64,000 bases of DNA from Spirosoma linguale DSM 74 (GTDB taxonomy: Bacteria > Bacteroidota > Bacteroidia > Cytophagales > Spirosomataceae), in assembly GCA_000024525.1 (NCBI GenBank), contig CP001769.1, positions 6,419,001 through 6,483,000 on the forward strand, in the 5' to 3' direction. Shown one piece after another: positions 8,501 through 16,399 of the stretch. Positions within the stretch are counted from its first letter, which is position 1; every line of letters starts with the position of its first letter. Position numbers and translations under genes: made by a program. The notes below the pieces were generated by a model. That model was not told where the DNA came from and ran no database searches. It worked only from the letters and a program-made list of their open reading frames with translations.

Positions 8501-10482
8501 CCCTCGCTGCGCCCACAAACGTAGCGGCATCGACGGCTAGCCCATCGACCATTAACGTTTCGTGGAGCGCGTCGCCCAACGCCACCAGTTACTCGGTTCG
8601 CTACGCGACCAACAGCAACATGACCTCAGCCACGACGGTAACCAGCTCCACCAATAGCATTACGCTTACAGGATTGGTACCGGCAACCACTTATTTTATT
8701 AACGTTTCGGCCAGTGCGCCGGGCTATATTTCATCGGATGCCAGTGCTGTCGTTACGGTAACGACCGGTCAGACGCCGGTAACGCTGGCAGCGCCCACAA
8801 ACGTAGTAGCGTCGCCACAAAGTACCTCAGCCATCGCCGTTTCCTGGACCGCGTCGCCTAATGCCACCAGTTACTCGGTTCGGTATGCTACCAACAGCAG
8901 CATGACTTCGGCCACCACAGTCACAACGACCACCACCAGCACGATCCTTACGGGACTTCTACCAGCCACCTTCTACTTTATTGATGTATCGGCGATGGCT
9001 TCGGGCTTTACGTCATCGGTACCTGCCACGACCACGGCCGGAACTCCCGATGCACCGGTAACGCTGGCAGCACCCACGAACGTAGTGGCGTCGCCACAAA
9101 GTACCTCAGCCATCGCCGTTTCCTGGACCGGATCGGCCAGCGCCACCGGTTATTCGGTCCGCTACGCCACCAACAGCAGCATGACCTCGGCCACGACGGT
9201 CACGACCACCGCGACCAGCACGACCCTTACCGGGCTAAAGTCTTCCACATCTTACTTTATTGATGTATCGGCAACGGCTCCGGGCTTTACGGCTTCGGTA
9301 CCCACTTCGGCCACGGCCCGCACGAATGATGCGCCGGTAACACTGCCGACACCTACGAACATAGTGGCATCGGCACAAAGTACCTCGACCATTGCCGTTT
9401 CGTGGACCGGGTCGACCAGCGCCACCAGTTATTCGGTCCGCTACGCCACCAGCAGCAGTATGACTTCGGCCACGACGATCACAACGACAACGACCAGCAT
9501 CACCCTCACAGACCTGGCCTCGGGAACACTCTATTTTGTTGATATATCGGCGAGTGCCCCCGGCTTCGTCACATCCGCTACCAGTGCAACGGCTTCGGCA
9601 AGAACGATTGGTAATCTGGCAATACCTGCCAACGTGGTCGCAACGGCGCTGGGTGGATCGGCGATTGGGGTTTCGTGGACTGCGTCGCCCAACGCCACCA
9701 GTTATTCAATTCGCTATGCGCTTACCAGTGATATGACTTCGGCAACAACGGTCACGACCGCTGCTACGAGTACGACGATTACGGGATTAACTACCCTGAC
9801 GACCTACTTTGTTGATGTATCGGCGAGTGCTTCGGGCTACATCACATCGGCCACCAGTCCTGTTTCTTCGGCAACGACGACGGCCGCTTTTGTCGCCGAA
9901 CGGACATTTAGGCTGGCATTCCAGGGCGCCACTTCCGGCGTGGCAACGACGGGCTGGAACCAGATCAAGCCAACGGCGGCTCAGTTAAGTGCCCCGAACT
10001 CGTATACGTCCGGCATGTTGCTGACAGAGTCGGGAGCTAGCTCAACTATCTTTGTAACCTTGGAGAGCCCTTATACGCAGGCAACAGCCAGTAGCTTTAC
10101 CGCCACAGCGGGCAGCATTTACCCACAAACCGTCATGCAATCGGCCTGGCAGGTAACATCGGCAAACCTGGCCGGTGGCCGTTACAGTATTAACGGATTG
10201 ACGCCGGGCAAATACTATCAGTTGTATTTCTTGAGTGCAACCACTATAGCCAGTAACGCCACGGTGAGTTACACCATAAACGGGGTAGTAAAAACGATCA
10301 ATGCCGGTTTTAATTCCGGGGTTGGCGGGGGAGCTGAATTTGCACCAAACAAAGCCCTGGTCACTTATTTTAACGTTCAGCCTGACGCAAATGGCCGGAT
10401 TACCGTTTCCAACAAGTATGTTTCGGGAACCGTATCGCCATTTACCACTTGCGTCATTCGTGAATCCAGCGTACCACTTTAA
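5581..10482 (+). CDS. Giant exported repeat protein: coiled-coil-like units plus eight FnIII domains
   Basis: The 1633-residue product has a signal peptide (MKHVFLLLFLFASITSLQAQ). Residues ~128-690 are three tandem units of about 180 residues. Each contains DDxRLSANVVKTTGSYSNP, SEKExWNNK, VRSVVKDSLRTYTFVNA and a run of AxIATNTTAI-type heptads ending in ASITALQTQ. This resembles phage tail-fibre or trimeric adhesin stalks. Residues ~695-1437 hold eight FnIII-like domains with PTNVVAS, SWTxSxNATSYSVRYATNS, LTGL and YFIDVSASA, very rich in Thr/Ser. The last ~190 residues form an unassigned domain (RTFRLAFQGATSG onward). No T9SS tail is visible. It is followed after 4 bp by a deacetylase-like gene. 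Likely a surface adhesin or matrix protein; the function is inferred. Confidence 0.82.
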   Translation: MKHVFLLLFLFASITSLQAQVSETTGIRLYRVNDHLVKTEADGSNPISYPFANVQVRAANDLIEVGITSAATLYYTPSLFLNDQGVPYGSTVNSAVSTFLQTIPGTSSTGSSGTAVTTDASLLTSGTLDDARLSANVVKTTGSYSNPTWLNALDPTCITQTSLHRFVSDTEKEAWNNKPDLAQVRSVVKDSLRTYTFVNAGVVTNGSSTTVTIPTGGGGASMPVDSVLSSTSPNAIANSAVTRAINQANASIATNTTAISQANASIATNTTAINQANANIAANTTAITANAASITALQTQLTSVTTQSGPVDDARLSANVVKTTGSYSNPTWLNALDPTRITQTSLHRFVSDSEKEAWNNKPDLTQVRSVVKDSLRTYTFVNAGVVTNGSSTTVTIPTGGGGASMPVDSVLSSTSPNAIANSAVTRAINQANASIATNTTAISQANANIAANTTAIATNTAAIATNAASITALQTQVTAATATLSGPVDDTRLSANVVKTTGSYSNPGWISAFDPTRITQTSLYRFVSDSEKETWNNKTDLSQVRLAIKDSVRAITFVNAVVTSNGNSLTVTIPNGGTNGSSVTVDNALSPTSTNPLTNAAINAAFNQVNNNIAANTAGIATNTTAINQVNATISNLSNTVAANTATVTSSAASVTALQTQLAITMAQVASLSALVGQLQEQIAISSGTYTISTPTLTASISSNTSILLSWGASTNATSYTLESATNSGFTENLTMLSVLSGTSYTATGLTAGITYFFRIRASGGSNTSPSGYGTVSATISTVQPTLAAPTNVVASVVSSSAITVSWSASPNATSYSVRYATNSSMNSATSITTSTNSIALTGLTPGTSYFIDVSASAAGFTQSATSAIVTATTSAPVPTLATPTNVVASVMSESAITVSWTGTLNATSYSVRYAPTSDMTSATTVTTATNSVTLTGLAPVTTYYIDVSAMASGFTPSAASPAVAATTSAPTPTLAAPTNVAASTASPSTINVSWSASPNATSYSVRYATNSNMTSATTVTSSTNSITLTGLVPATTYFINVSASAPGYISSDASAVVTVTTGQTPVTLAAPTNVVASPQSTSAIAVSWTASPNATSYSVRYATNSSMTSATTVTTTTTSTILTGLLPATFYFIDVSAMASGFTSSVPATTTAGTPDAPVTLAAPTNVVASPQSTSAIAVSWTGSASATGYSVRYATNSSMTSATTVTTTATSTTLTGLKSSTSYFIDVSATAPGFTASVPTSATARTNDAPVTLPTPTNIVASAQSTSTIAVSWTGSTSATSYSVRYATSSSMTSATTITTTTTSITLTDLASGTLYFVDISASAPGFVTSATSATASARTIGNLAIPANVVATALGGSAIGVSWTASPNATSYSIRYALTSDMTSATTVTTAATSTTITGLTTLTTYFVDVSASASGYITSATSPVSSATTTAAFVAERTFRLAFQGATSGVATTGWNQIKPTAAQLSAPNSYTSGMLLTESGASSTIFVTLESPYTQATASSFTATAGSIYPQTVMQSAWQVTSANLAGGRYSINGLTPGKYYQLYFLSATTIASNATVSYTINGVVKTINAGFNSGVGGGAEFAPNKALVTYFNVQPDANGRITVSNKYVSGTVSPFTTCVIRESSVPL
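5965..7396 (+). repeat. Three tandem coding repeats of ~549 and ~531 bp
   Basis: The shared stretch with CCCGCCTGA begins near 5971 and 6520 (549 bp, 183 codons apart), with the more divergent third unit near 7051 (531 bp, 177 codons). Units one and two are nearly identical in DNA, which suggests recent duplication or gene conversion and a potential for copy-number change. Confidence 0.8.
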
Positions 10483-10486
10483 TAGT

Positions 10487-11788
10487 ATGAAAAAAATAAT
10501 TATCCTGTTCCTGCTCCTGGCCCAGTTTGGCCAGGGGCAGGCTCAATCGGTAAGGGGCCTGTACAGGGTATCGGGTAGCCGTTATGGCGGCAGCACCGTA
10601 GCGGGAGTAGCGTCGAATACAGTGACTATTACCGTCACGTACGCATCTCCGCCCGTATCGCCATCGGCCACGTTTGCTCCACTCAAATACAATAAACTGG
10701 CCTGGTTTCAGTATGAGCGAGACGACTTGCTTTCCGGCACCTGGACCGATTACGTCTTTTTCAATGGCGGAACAGCGGCCGACGGGAAGACCTATCCGGG
10801 TAAAACATTTACGGATGGCTGCGGCAATAAAGTTAATTGGCGGGGCTCAGTAGTAGCCAATGCGCGATCCAACTTCAACAATCTGGACTTTTGGGGTACA
10901 ACAGGTAGGCTGACGACACAACAGGTAGCCACGATGATCAAGGTCGGTAAATGGGGAATACTGAACCACGGCTACTACCACGAGCTAGCCACAACCAATA
11001 ATTTCTACCCGCCCTGGAGTGCTACCTTTTCGCAGGCTGGCTGGGATATTGCCGAGAACCAGAAATTTACGTACACCAAACTAAAGAGTCTGGATGTCGA
11101 ATACCTGATGCGGTGCGTTGTTGTGCCCACCAATTACCCCGGCTTTACCAGGGGGGCTGATTCACTGAAATACCTGGGATCAACGTCAACGAACTCCCTC
11201 GATGGGTACGACGGTATACCACGCTTTTTTGATCTGAACACGGCCAACAATGGAGGCAACTTTGCTCAGGACGAAACAATGCCCGTTACAGGGTACAGCA
11301 AGTTCAACAATGCCGGCTTTGTGCAGTACACCCGCAACTTTCAGGACTCCTGGACAACCTCCATTGTGAATACGCTAAAGGCCCAGTTTGTGGATTTACT
11401 GGCCAAGAGCAATGCCAATAAACACCTGGGCATGCGACTTGGTACGCACACGGGTACCTACCCGGAAATGAGTAACTTTTTCAATTATGCCGACTCCGTT
11501 GCCGCCGATCGGGTCTGGTTCGTCGGCATGACCGAGCAGCTCGAATACCGGGAAGTGAAACGACTGGCGCAGAAAATCCAGTTCGTGAACGGGAACAGGC
11601 TGATCATCCGGATCGACCTCAGCGCCGTACCAGACGTTACCCGGTTCCGCGACATGAGCCTGCTCATAACGGGCGGGCAGATTACCCACGTGACGGTGTC
11701 CGGCGTCGATTCATTCAGTTACGATACGGTGACGGGTTTGGTCAACTTATTTACTGAAAAAACAAAAGGTTTTCCGGCACCCCAGTGA
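10487..11788 (+). CDS. Exported polysaccharide-deacetylase-like protein
   Basis: The 433-residue product has a clear signal peptide (MKKIIILFLLLAQFGQGQAQ), which fixes the start at 10487, four bases after the previous stop; a longer frame from 10301 only overlaps the upstream gene. Residues 75-81 (QYERDDL) and the later HGYYH (His161, His165) match the spacing style of the NodB/CE4 fold: Asp-Asp, then HxxxH as metal ligands. The rest is diverged, with a larger middle region (180-330) and a beta-rich end. It may trim N-acetyl groups from a surface or matrix polysaccharide bound by its repeat-protein neighbour. The enzyme class is inference from motif 1 and 2 only. Confidence 0.6.
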   Translation: MKKIIILFLLLAQFGQGQAQSVRGLYRVSGSRYGGSTVAGVASNTVTITVTYASPPVSPSATFAPLKYNKLAWFQYERDDLLSGTWTDYVFFNGGTAADGKTYPGKTFTDGCGNKVNWRGSVVANARSNFNNLDFWGTTGRLTTQQVATMIKVGKWGILNHGYYHELATTNNFYPPWSATFSQAGWDIAENQKFTYTKLKSLDVEYLMRCVVVPTNYPGFTRGADSLKYLGSTSTNSLDGYDGIPRFFDLNTANNGGNFAQDETMPVTGYSKFNNAGFVQYTRNFQDSWTTSIVNTLKAQFVDLLAKSNANKHLGMRLGTHTGTYPEMSNFFNYADSVAADRVWFVGMTEQLEYREVKRLAQKIQFVNGNRLIIRIDLSAVPDVTRFRDMSLLITGGQITHVTVSGVDSFSYDTVTGLVNLFTEKTKGFPAPQ

Positions 11789-11843
11789 TACACCCTGGTC
11801 AACATTCGTACGAGCTTACTATCCAAGTAACTCAACTACTTTT

Positions 11844-12462
11844 TTAAGCTAAATACAAGCACGAGCCATAATCGTGTACCCCCGTACCAATCGCAACGAA
11901 CTCCCCTTTGCCATTGAACTTGAGCCGGTTAGGCGTGTAATTGCTCTGATGTGAAAGCCCGGTAAACTCCATTCCCCAGGGATCGTACCGGGGTCCCGTC
12001 CCGCACGACTCCGTTCGCTGGCTTAGTACCGCTACCCCCGAGGAGTCCCGGTACTAAGCCCGGATGTTGCCCAGATGATCTTTGTGAAAATACTCGTACA
12101 CCCCCGGCGAATACAAGCGCCCTTGGGGCGTGTTCATAAACGCAAATTGCCCATTGACATATTCCGAGACCGTCAGATAATCCCGCACCTCGCCTGTGGA
12201 GCTGCTCATGCGCAGCTTCTGGCCGCTGGCCGTATAGGTGTAGGAAACCACCTTACCGGTGCTGAAACTGATGCGTTTGGGCAGCTTCAACAGGTTGTAC
12301 TCGATTAGTGTAATGCCCCGGTTCAAATCTTTTTTGAGGCTCCCGTCGGGCCAATACTCGTAATCGTCACCACTGGTGTTGCCGTCAGCGAAACCGGCCG
12401 CGTTGCCGCTGGCATCACTGACCGAGCGGAGCTTGTTGCCCTCAGCGTAGGTGTAGCTCCGT
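11844..12462 (-). pseudogene. Displaced RHS core fragment (no toxin tip)
   Basis: In one frame this stretch encodes the RHS-associated core: YTYAEGNKLRSVSD, YEYWPDGSLKKDL, HKDHLGNIRA, then an amber codon at 12054-12056. It resumes in frame as YRDSSGVAVLSQRT and PNRLKFNGKG, and stops at 11844 where a toxin tip would normally follow. It begins directly after the stop of the 132-residue membrane gene. About 440 bp (12010-12449) is an almost exact copy of 16356-16795. It is a leftover core segment in an RHS cassette array, not a working gene. Confidence 0.75.
12010..12449 (-). repeat. Direct repeat copy 1 of RHS core (~440 bp)
   Basis: Matches 16356-16795 in the same orientation at a constant offset of 4346 bp. 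I found one mismatch (12420 G against 16766 A). Both copies carry the same in-frame amber codon. It could act as a crossover site for swapping toxin tips or deleting the 4.3 kb between the copies. Confidence 0.85.
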
Positions 12463-12467
12463 ATAGA

Positions 12468-12866
12468 TCAATACTTCCAAAAGGCGATTACGGCTACCAG
12501 TAATATGCTAGCCATATACATGGCTAGCATAATCAAAAAATCGACAAAAGCAGGAGTTTTGATCGGTTTGTAACGACCGGAGGTAATCGCCTTGAAGCGG
12601 TTCTTTTCTAAGAAATACCGCTCAAATCGATTGTATAGAACTAATTGCAAACCCCCTCCAAGTATAATGAACAACGTGGTATTAGTGGTTAATGGTGGTT
12701 TAACAAATAGGTGAACTAGTTTCACTATTAAAATAAACGCTAATAGTTGCAGTACTATTAGCTCCGCCATGACAAAAAACACCGCCCTTTCTTTGGGGCT
12801 GGGCGTTCCGTTTTTAATGGCAAACTGATAGCAGAAGTAATAGCAGTAATCCAGTAGGTTTCTCAT
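12468..12866 (-). CDS. Small membrane protein, candidate immunity protein
   Basis: The 132-residue product has about three membrane segments (near 28-55, 62-80 and 108-130) with basic loops (NRFERYFLEKNRFK). I do not recognise the family. It starts three bases after the repaired end of the RHS tip frame (stop at 12870-12872) and is AT-richer than the RHS sequence around it. A small gene directly behind an RHS C-terminal tip is the standard position for an immunity protein. The immunity role is inference from position; a membrane immunity protein would fit a membrane-active toxin. Confidence 0.6.
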   Translation of the reverse strand: MRNLLDYCYYFCYQFAIKNGTPSPKERAVFFVMAELIVLQLLAFILIVKLVHLFVKPPLTTNTTLFIILGGGLQLVLYNRFERYFLEKNRFKAITSGRYKPIKTPAFVDFLIMLAMYMASILLVAVIAFWKY

Positions 12867-12869
12867 TTG

Positions 12870-13970
12870 TCAAACTTGTTATCGATGGATTGCTTGGCCC
12901 CATCTAAGGCCCCACTCTTATCCAGTACCGTGTAAGCAATACCCGCAACGGCAAGTGTCACCGCCACCGCCCCCCACTGGATTAGCTAAGGCGGCAACTG
13001 TCAGACCCAAGCCTACTGCAAAGCCAGCGACATCACTGGGCTTTAGGGTGCAATTTTGAACTTTCACGCTAATCGATACAGCATTTACTCCCAACCCAAT
13101 AACCCCCAACTTTGACGCTATTTTACCAATAGCAGCCGCGTTGGCTAGCCGGGCATGGTAGGCCGTGGTAAATTGACCGAAACTCCGTAAGCCATTGGCC
13201 GTTTGTTTCAGGGCTATTCCAGCCGTGGATAAGGCGACACCCGCCTTACCGTGATTACTGTTGGCGTTGTTGAGAAAACCTTCGAGTTGCATTCCACCTG
13301 TTTGCTGAGGCCGGTAGCCCCTGGCACTCAGTTGGGGCGAATTGGCATCACCTGACAAGTTAGTGGAAGTATCCAAGAAGGGCGAAGGAAATTGGGAATA
13401 TCGTTGCCCATACACCGTTGCCCCCACTCCATCGCCATTTAGGACGATGGCCGGTGTAGGTGTCGTACACACTTTCCGTCAGCAGGTCGGTAGCCGCCGG
13501 GTTCACCGTACCGGGGTAGGTCTCCTAGCTTACCCCCGCAAAGTCGGTGCGCAGCTCGTCGGCCGACCGGCTGAGGGCCATCCGACCCGTAGCCACCACC
13601 CGGTTCAGCCCGTCATAGCGCGTAAACCGCCACCGCCCCTGGGCTTTGTCCTGCTCATCCTGGCTCATCACCAGCCGGTCCAGCTGGTCATACACCAGAT
13701 CGGTCCATCCCGACGAGGGCAGGTGTTTGCGAATGACCCGGCCCCGGGCGTCGTAGCGGTACACATAGGCGTTGTCGGTAAACTGCGGATTGGGTGTGTC
13801 GGGGTTGCCGTTGAGGTAGAAAAACAGCGCCTGCCCTGATCCATTGGCCACAAACCAGTCGTAGAGCTTGGGCGGAATCACCCCGGCCAGTCGTTCGTAG
13901 CTGTCATACACATACTGGGTGGTGAGCGTCTGGCTGGGTAACACCACATCGCGCCATGTAGGAGCTTAAT
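12870..13970 (-). pseudogene. RHS gene segment with variable C-terminal tip, frameshifted
   Basis: The frame opens within RHS/YD sequence (TQYVYDSYERLAGVIP, YVYRYDARGRVIRKH, LVYDQLDRLVMSQDEQ). It is broken by an amber codon at 13525-13527, a frameshift near 13440-13475 and a one-base shift in a six-C run at 12970-12975. Reading through these gives ETYPGTVNPAATDLLTES, GDGVGATVYGQRYSQFPS, TGGMQLEGFLNNA and a glycine-rich hydrophobic tip ending AGIAYTVLDKSGALDGAKQ. That tip style is common in Bacteroidota RHS proteins. The 5' end stops near the IS element. Decayed toxin gene, or a sequence with indel errors at homopolymers. Confidence 0.7.
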
Positions 13971-14015
13971 CATTTCAATCGGACTCATCCGATATTTTAC
14001 TTATTGATTCGTGAA

Positions 14016-14507
14016 TTAGTCTGTAATAAACGCTATTTCCTTTTTATTGAAGAAGGCTTTTACTGATTTAGGGTCCTTCTCTAGTCGCTTGGTTTGCTCA
14101 AGAACAGCTACAGTCAGTTCGTCCAAGCTTGTGAACGCTTTGTTTTTTAAGTTTCTTTTCAATTGACTCCATAGCAGTTCAACTGGATTTAGCTCCGGAC
14201 TATAAGCGGGTAAGCGTTCCAGATGCATTCGGCCAAGGCGTTCACGAAGTAACTCTTTAACGACGTTGCTACGATGGATTGCTGCGCCATCCCAAATAAT
14301 CAGCAGGTTCCGTTTGCGATAACGCCCACAGAGTAGTTTTAAAAACCATACTATATCTTCACTAGTGAATGCCTGGTTTTGACCTGCCACATAAATTTGA
14401 CCGTTCGCAGCAATGGCCGCAATTAAGCTCAAATGAGTCCGCCCCGCTTGCTCCATTAAGACCGGTGTCTGTCCGCAAGGTGCCCAAGTGTGGGCCACAA
14501 AAGGCAA
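14016..14507 (-). CDS. IS630 transposase, DDE catalytic part (orfB)
   Basis: The 163-residue frame has the catalytic core: LLIIWDGAAIHRS holds the second Asp and LPAYSPELNPVELLW holds the Glu. The first Asp (LYIDES) lies just upstream in the same frame, before the nominal start. A complete enzyme therefore needs a shift from orfA within the run of seven A (14572-14578 on the complementary strand). Known IS630 members use such slippage. The product would cut and join at TA sites. There are no internal stops, so it may be active. Confidence 0.85.
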   Translation of the reverse strand: MPFVAHTWAPCGQTPVLMEQAGRTHLSLIAAIAANGQIYVAGQNQAFTSEDIVWFLKLLCGRYRKRNLLIIWDGAAIHRSNVVKELLRERLGRMHLERLPAYSPELNPVELLWSQLKRNLKNKAFTSLDELTVAVLEQTKRLEKDPKSVKAFFNKKEIAFITD

Positions 14508-14556
14508 TAGATAACACGCTGATTCATCAATATATAAGATAACGCGCCCCTCGGCT

Positions 14557-15033
14557 TTAGCTTTTTTTAAGTTCGGGTAAGCGTTCGCTGCGCCACTGAG
14601 TAACTGCCTGAGCGTCCTGTTGACTGGCTTTACGTTGCGGCAACTGTCGGCTCCAGCCTACTTTCTTGAGGATACGGCCTACCTGAGAAGGGTCATAGCT
14701 GACACCAAAGAGCTTCTTAATGACTTCATTAACTCGGGGACGGGTCCAGATGGCTCCACTAAATCCATGATGTTCCGCCCCTTTGTTGAGTTCAATCACG
14801 AGTAGATCCAGTTGCTGAGCCGACAAACGGGGTGGTGCTCCGGTTCGCTTCCCTTCTTGCAAGGCGGTCAAACCTTGCTGGTTGTACTTCTTAAGTGTCC
14901 GACTCACCCAAGGCTGAGTTAGGCCAAACACCTGAGCAATAGCTGCTTGTTTCCATCCTACCTGACTGAGTTCAATACAGCGTCGGCGAAGGGCTTCGTA
15001 ATCAGATTGTTTGTAGTTTGCCATCAAAAGCAA
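14557..15033 (-). CDS. IS630 transposase, DNA-binding part (orfA)
   Basis: This 158-residue product holds an N-terminal helix-turn-helix (GWKQAAIAQVFGLTQPWVSRTLKKY, roughly residues 26-50) and a winged-helix region (GFSGAIWTRPRVNEVI) typical of IS630 proteins. It stops at TAA just after LKKS, where an A7 run allows a one-base skip into the catalytic frame (continuing KAEGRVILYIDES). A second ATG four codons in (MANYKQSDYEALRRR) is the likelier start. It binds the terminal repeats. Confidence 0.82.
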   Translation of the reverse strand: MLLMANYKQSDYEALRRRCIELSQVGWKQAAIAQVFGLTQPWVSRTLKKYNQQGLTALQEGKRTGAPPRLSAQQLDLLVIELNKGAEHHGFSGAIWTRPRVNEVIKKLFGVSYDPSQVGRILKKVGWSRQLPQRKASQQDAQAVTQWRSERLPELKKS

Positions 15034-15053
15034 AAGGCAATCACATTACAAAC

Positions 15054-15458
15054 TTACTCACGGATCAATAAATACCACTTTCCGTCTTTTTTTATAAAAA
15101 AATGAATGACAGATACACCAGTATCTTCCATAGAATAAGTCAATTTTGCATTAGCCCTTGAATTTATTTCTATATCAATTGAGCTTTTTTTATTCATTTT
15201 TTTGAGACCAACAAAATCGGTATGCTTCCAAGATTTTCTGGTTATTTTTTTTACAACTGATTCCCCCTGTTCATTTTCCGTAAAAATTGGCAATGGAAAG
15301 AGAATTCTTTCTGTTTGAAATTGTCTATCTTTAGAAAATTTCAAACAGAAAGAATTAAAATCTTCATTTATTTGCTTCTGATAAGAAAAGTTTTCTAACT
15401 TTTCTTGTTGAATTACAAACCCAAATGTTAAAAATAAAATCATTAAAATTTTTTCCAT
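15054..15458 (-). CDS. Small exported protein (DUF4348-like), candidate immunity protein
   Basis: The 134-residue product begins with a hydrophobic leader (MEKILMILFLTFGFVIQ) and continues with DFNSFCLKFSKDRQFQTERILFPL and a Trp/Tyr-rich end (KDGKWYLL). From memory this resembles the DUF4348 family of Bacteroidota. It starts 8 bp after the M23-tipped RHS gene. An exported immunity protein would suit a peptidoglycan-cutting toxin. The last four codons and the TAA stop lie inside the IS630 terminal repeat, so the natural 3' end may have been replaced on insertion. It is AT-rich compared with flanking RHS DNA. Immunity role inferred from position. Confidence 0.6.
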   Translation of the reverse strand: MEKILMILFLTFGFVIQQEKLENFSYQKQINEDFNSFCLKFSKDRQFQTERILFPLPIFTENEQGESVVKKITRKSWKHTDFVGLKKMNKKSSIDIEINSRANAKLTYSMEDTGVSVIHFFIKKDGKWYLLIRE

Positions 15459-15466
15459 TTGAATGC

Positions 15467-16399
15467 TTAGTTTAAGATTATTTTACCATTTACAACTTTA
15501 TAAATTCCCGTTTTCATATTTTTCAAACTATCGAAAAATTGATTAAGTTCTACTCTTGTAGCATCTGCGTCCATTGTTGAAAGTTGTGACATTTGAAAAG
15601 TATCTTCCTTTTTTTGAATCCAAGATTGTGGATCAACAACATTCGACTCTTTCCTGTCTTTACCTTCAGTTGGATTGTAAGGCTCGAATTTCCCACTTTC
15701 CTCATTGAGTCTTTCAATTTGATAGTGTAAATGTACTTGTCCTCCAAATTCTTTTCCAATCCTACTACCTCCGATTTCTCCAACCTGTGTCATCTCTGTA
15801 ATTTTTTGACCATCTTCAACATTTATTGAACTTAAATGCAAATATTTTGTCCTAAATTTCCCATCTGGACTAGTTAAAGTTACCATTCTACCCTCATTAC
15901 CTTTTAGATTATCTTTGACTGAAGCTACACCATCGTGCGTCCCTAATACTGGCGCCCCATAATCGGCTCGTCCACCACCAAAATTAATATCAAGTCCTTT
16001 GTGAAATTTACTTGCATAGGCTAATCCTGTATTTCTTGGTCCAAACCAAGAGTCAATCCTATAAGCCATTCCTTTAAACAACTTATTTACTGGAATTGGT
16101 ATCAAACCATTATAGTCAATGTATTTTATTGGATTATCAAAGGCATAAGTGTATGAACTCCAACTTGGCATTTTCTCCGCCAGCGGGTCTATCTGCCAGA
16201 AGCGGGGAGCAGTCGCATCATACGACCGAGCACCAAAGTCTAATAGACCAGTCCCTAACTCGCTCACCACTTCTTTGCCGTTGAAATTGAGTCGGTTAGG
16301 AGTGATATTGCTCTGATAAGACAGCCCCGACAGTTCCAACCCCCACGGATCATAATCCGTTCGCTGGCTTAGTACCGCTACCCCCGAGGAGTCCCGGTA
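15467..16399 (-). CDS. RHS-associated core fused to an M23 peptidase tip
   Basis: After the amber codon at 16400-16402 the frame stays open to the end. It encodes YRDSSGVAVLSQRT, DYDPWGLELSG and the RHS core signature GLLDFGARSYDATAPRFW, then IDPLAEK and YAFDNPIKYIDYNG. The tip, about residues 85-235 counted from the TTG at 16339, has the LytM/lysostaphin M23 motifs. These are HKGLD (His113, Asp117), YLHL (His168) and HLHYQI (His203, His205). Such zinc peptidases cut peptidoglycan cross-bridges. A tail of ~55 residues ends GIYKVVNGKIILN. The tip looks intact, but expression as a full RHS protein requires reading past the amber and the upstream lesions. Codon use becomes AT-rich in the tip. 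Confidence 0.75.
   Translation of the reverse strand, partial: YRDSSGVAVLSQRTDYDPWGLELSGLSYQSNITPNRLNFNGKEVVSELGTGLLDFGARSYDATAPRFWQIDPLAEKMPSWSSYTYAFDNPIKYIDYNGLIPIPVNKLFKGMAYRIDSWFGPRNTGLAYASKFHKGLDINFGGGRADYGAPVLGTHDGVASVKDNLKGNEGRMVTLTSPDGKFRTKYLHLSSINVEDGQKITEMTQVGEIGGSRIGKEFGGQVHLHYQIERLNEESGKFEPYNPTEGKDRKESNVVDPQSWIQKKEDTFQMSQLSTMDADATRVELNQFFDSLKNMKTGIYKVVNGKIILN

Larger units (their letters stand above)
14002..15070 (-). mobile_element. IS630-type insertion sequence
   Basis: Terminal inverted repeats are TTGATTCGTGAATTAGTC at 14004 and the complement of TTGATCCGTGAGTAAGTT ending at 15068. Similarity runs for ~24 bp. The element is flanked by TA at 14002-14003 and 15069-15070, the target duplication expected for IS630/Tc1 elements. 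Length without TA is 1065 bp. It carries orfA (helix-turn-helix) and orfB (DDE) joined across a slippery A7 run. It separates the first RHS toxin/immunity pair from the second RHS segment. Confidence 0.88.

Noticed and set aside
5581..10482. T9SS sorting tail on the giant repeat protein
   Set aside because: The C-terminus (ending CVIRESSVPL) lacks the NPF, GxYxG and basic-end pattern seen in the gene at 2530.
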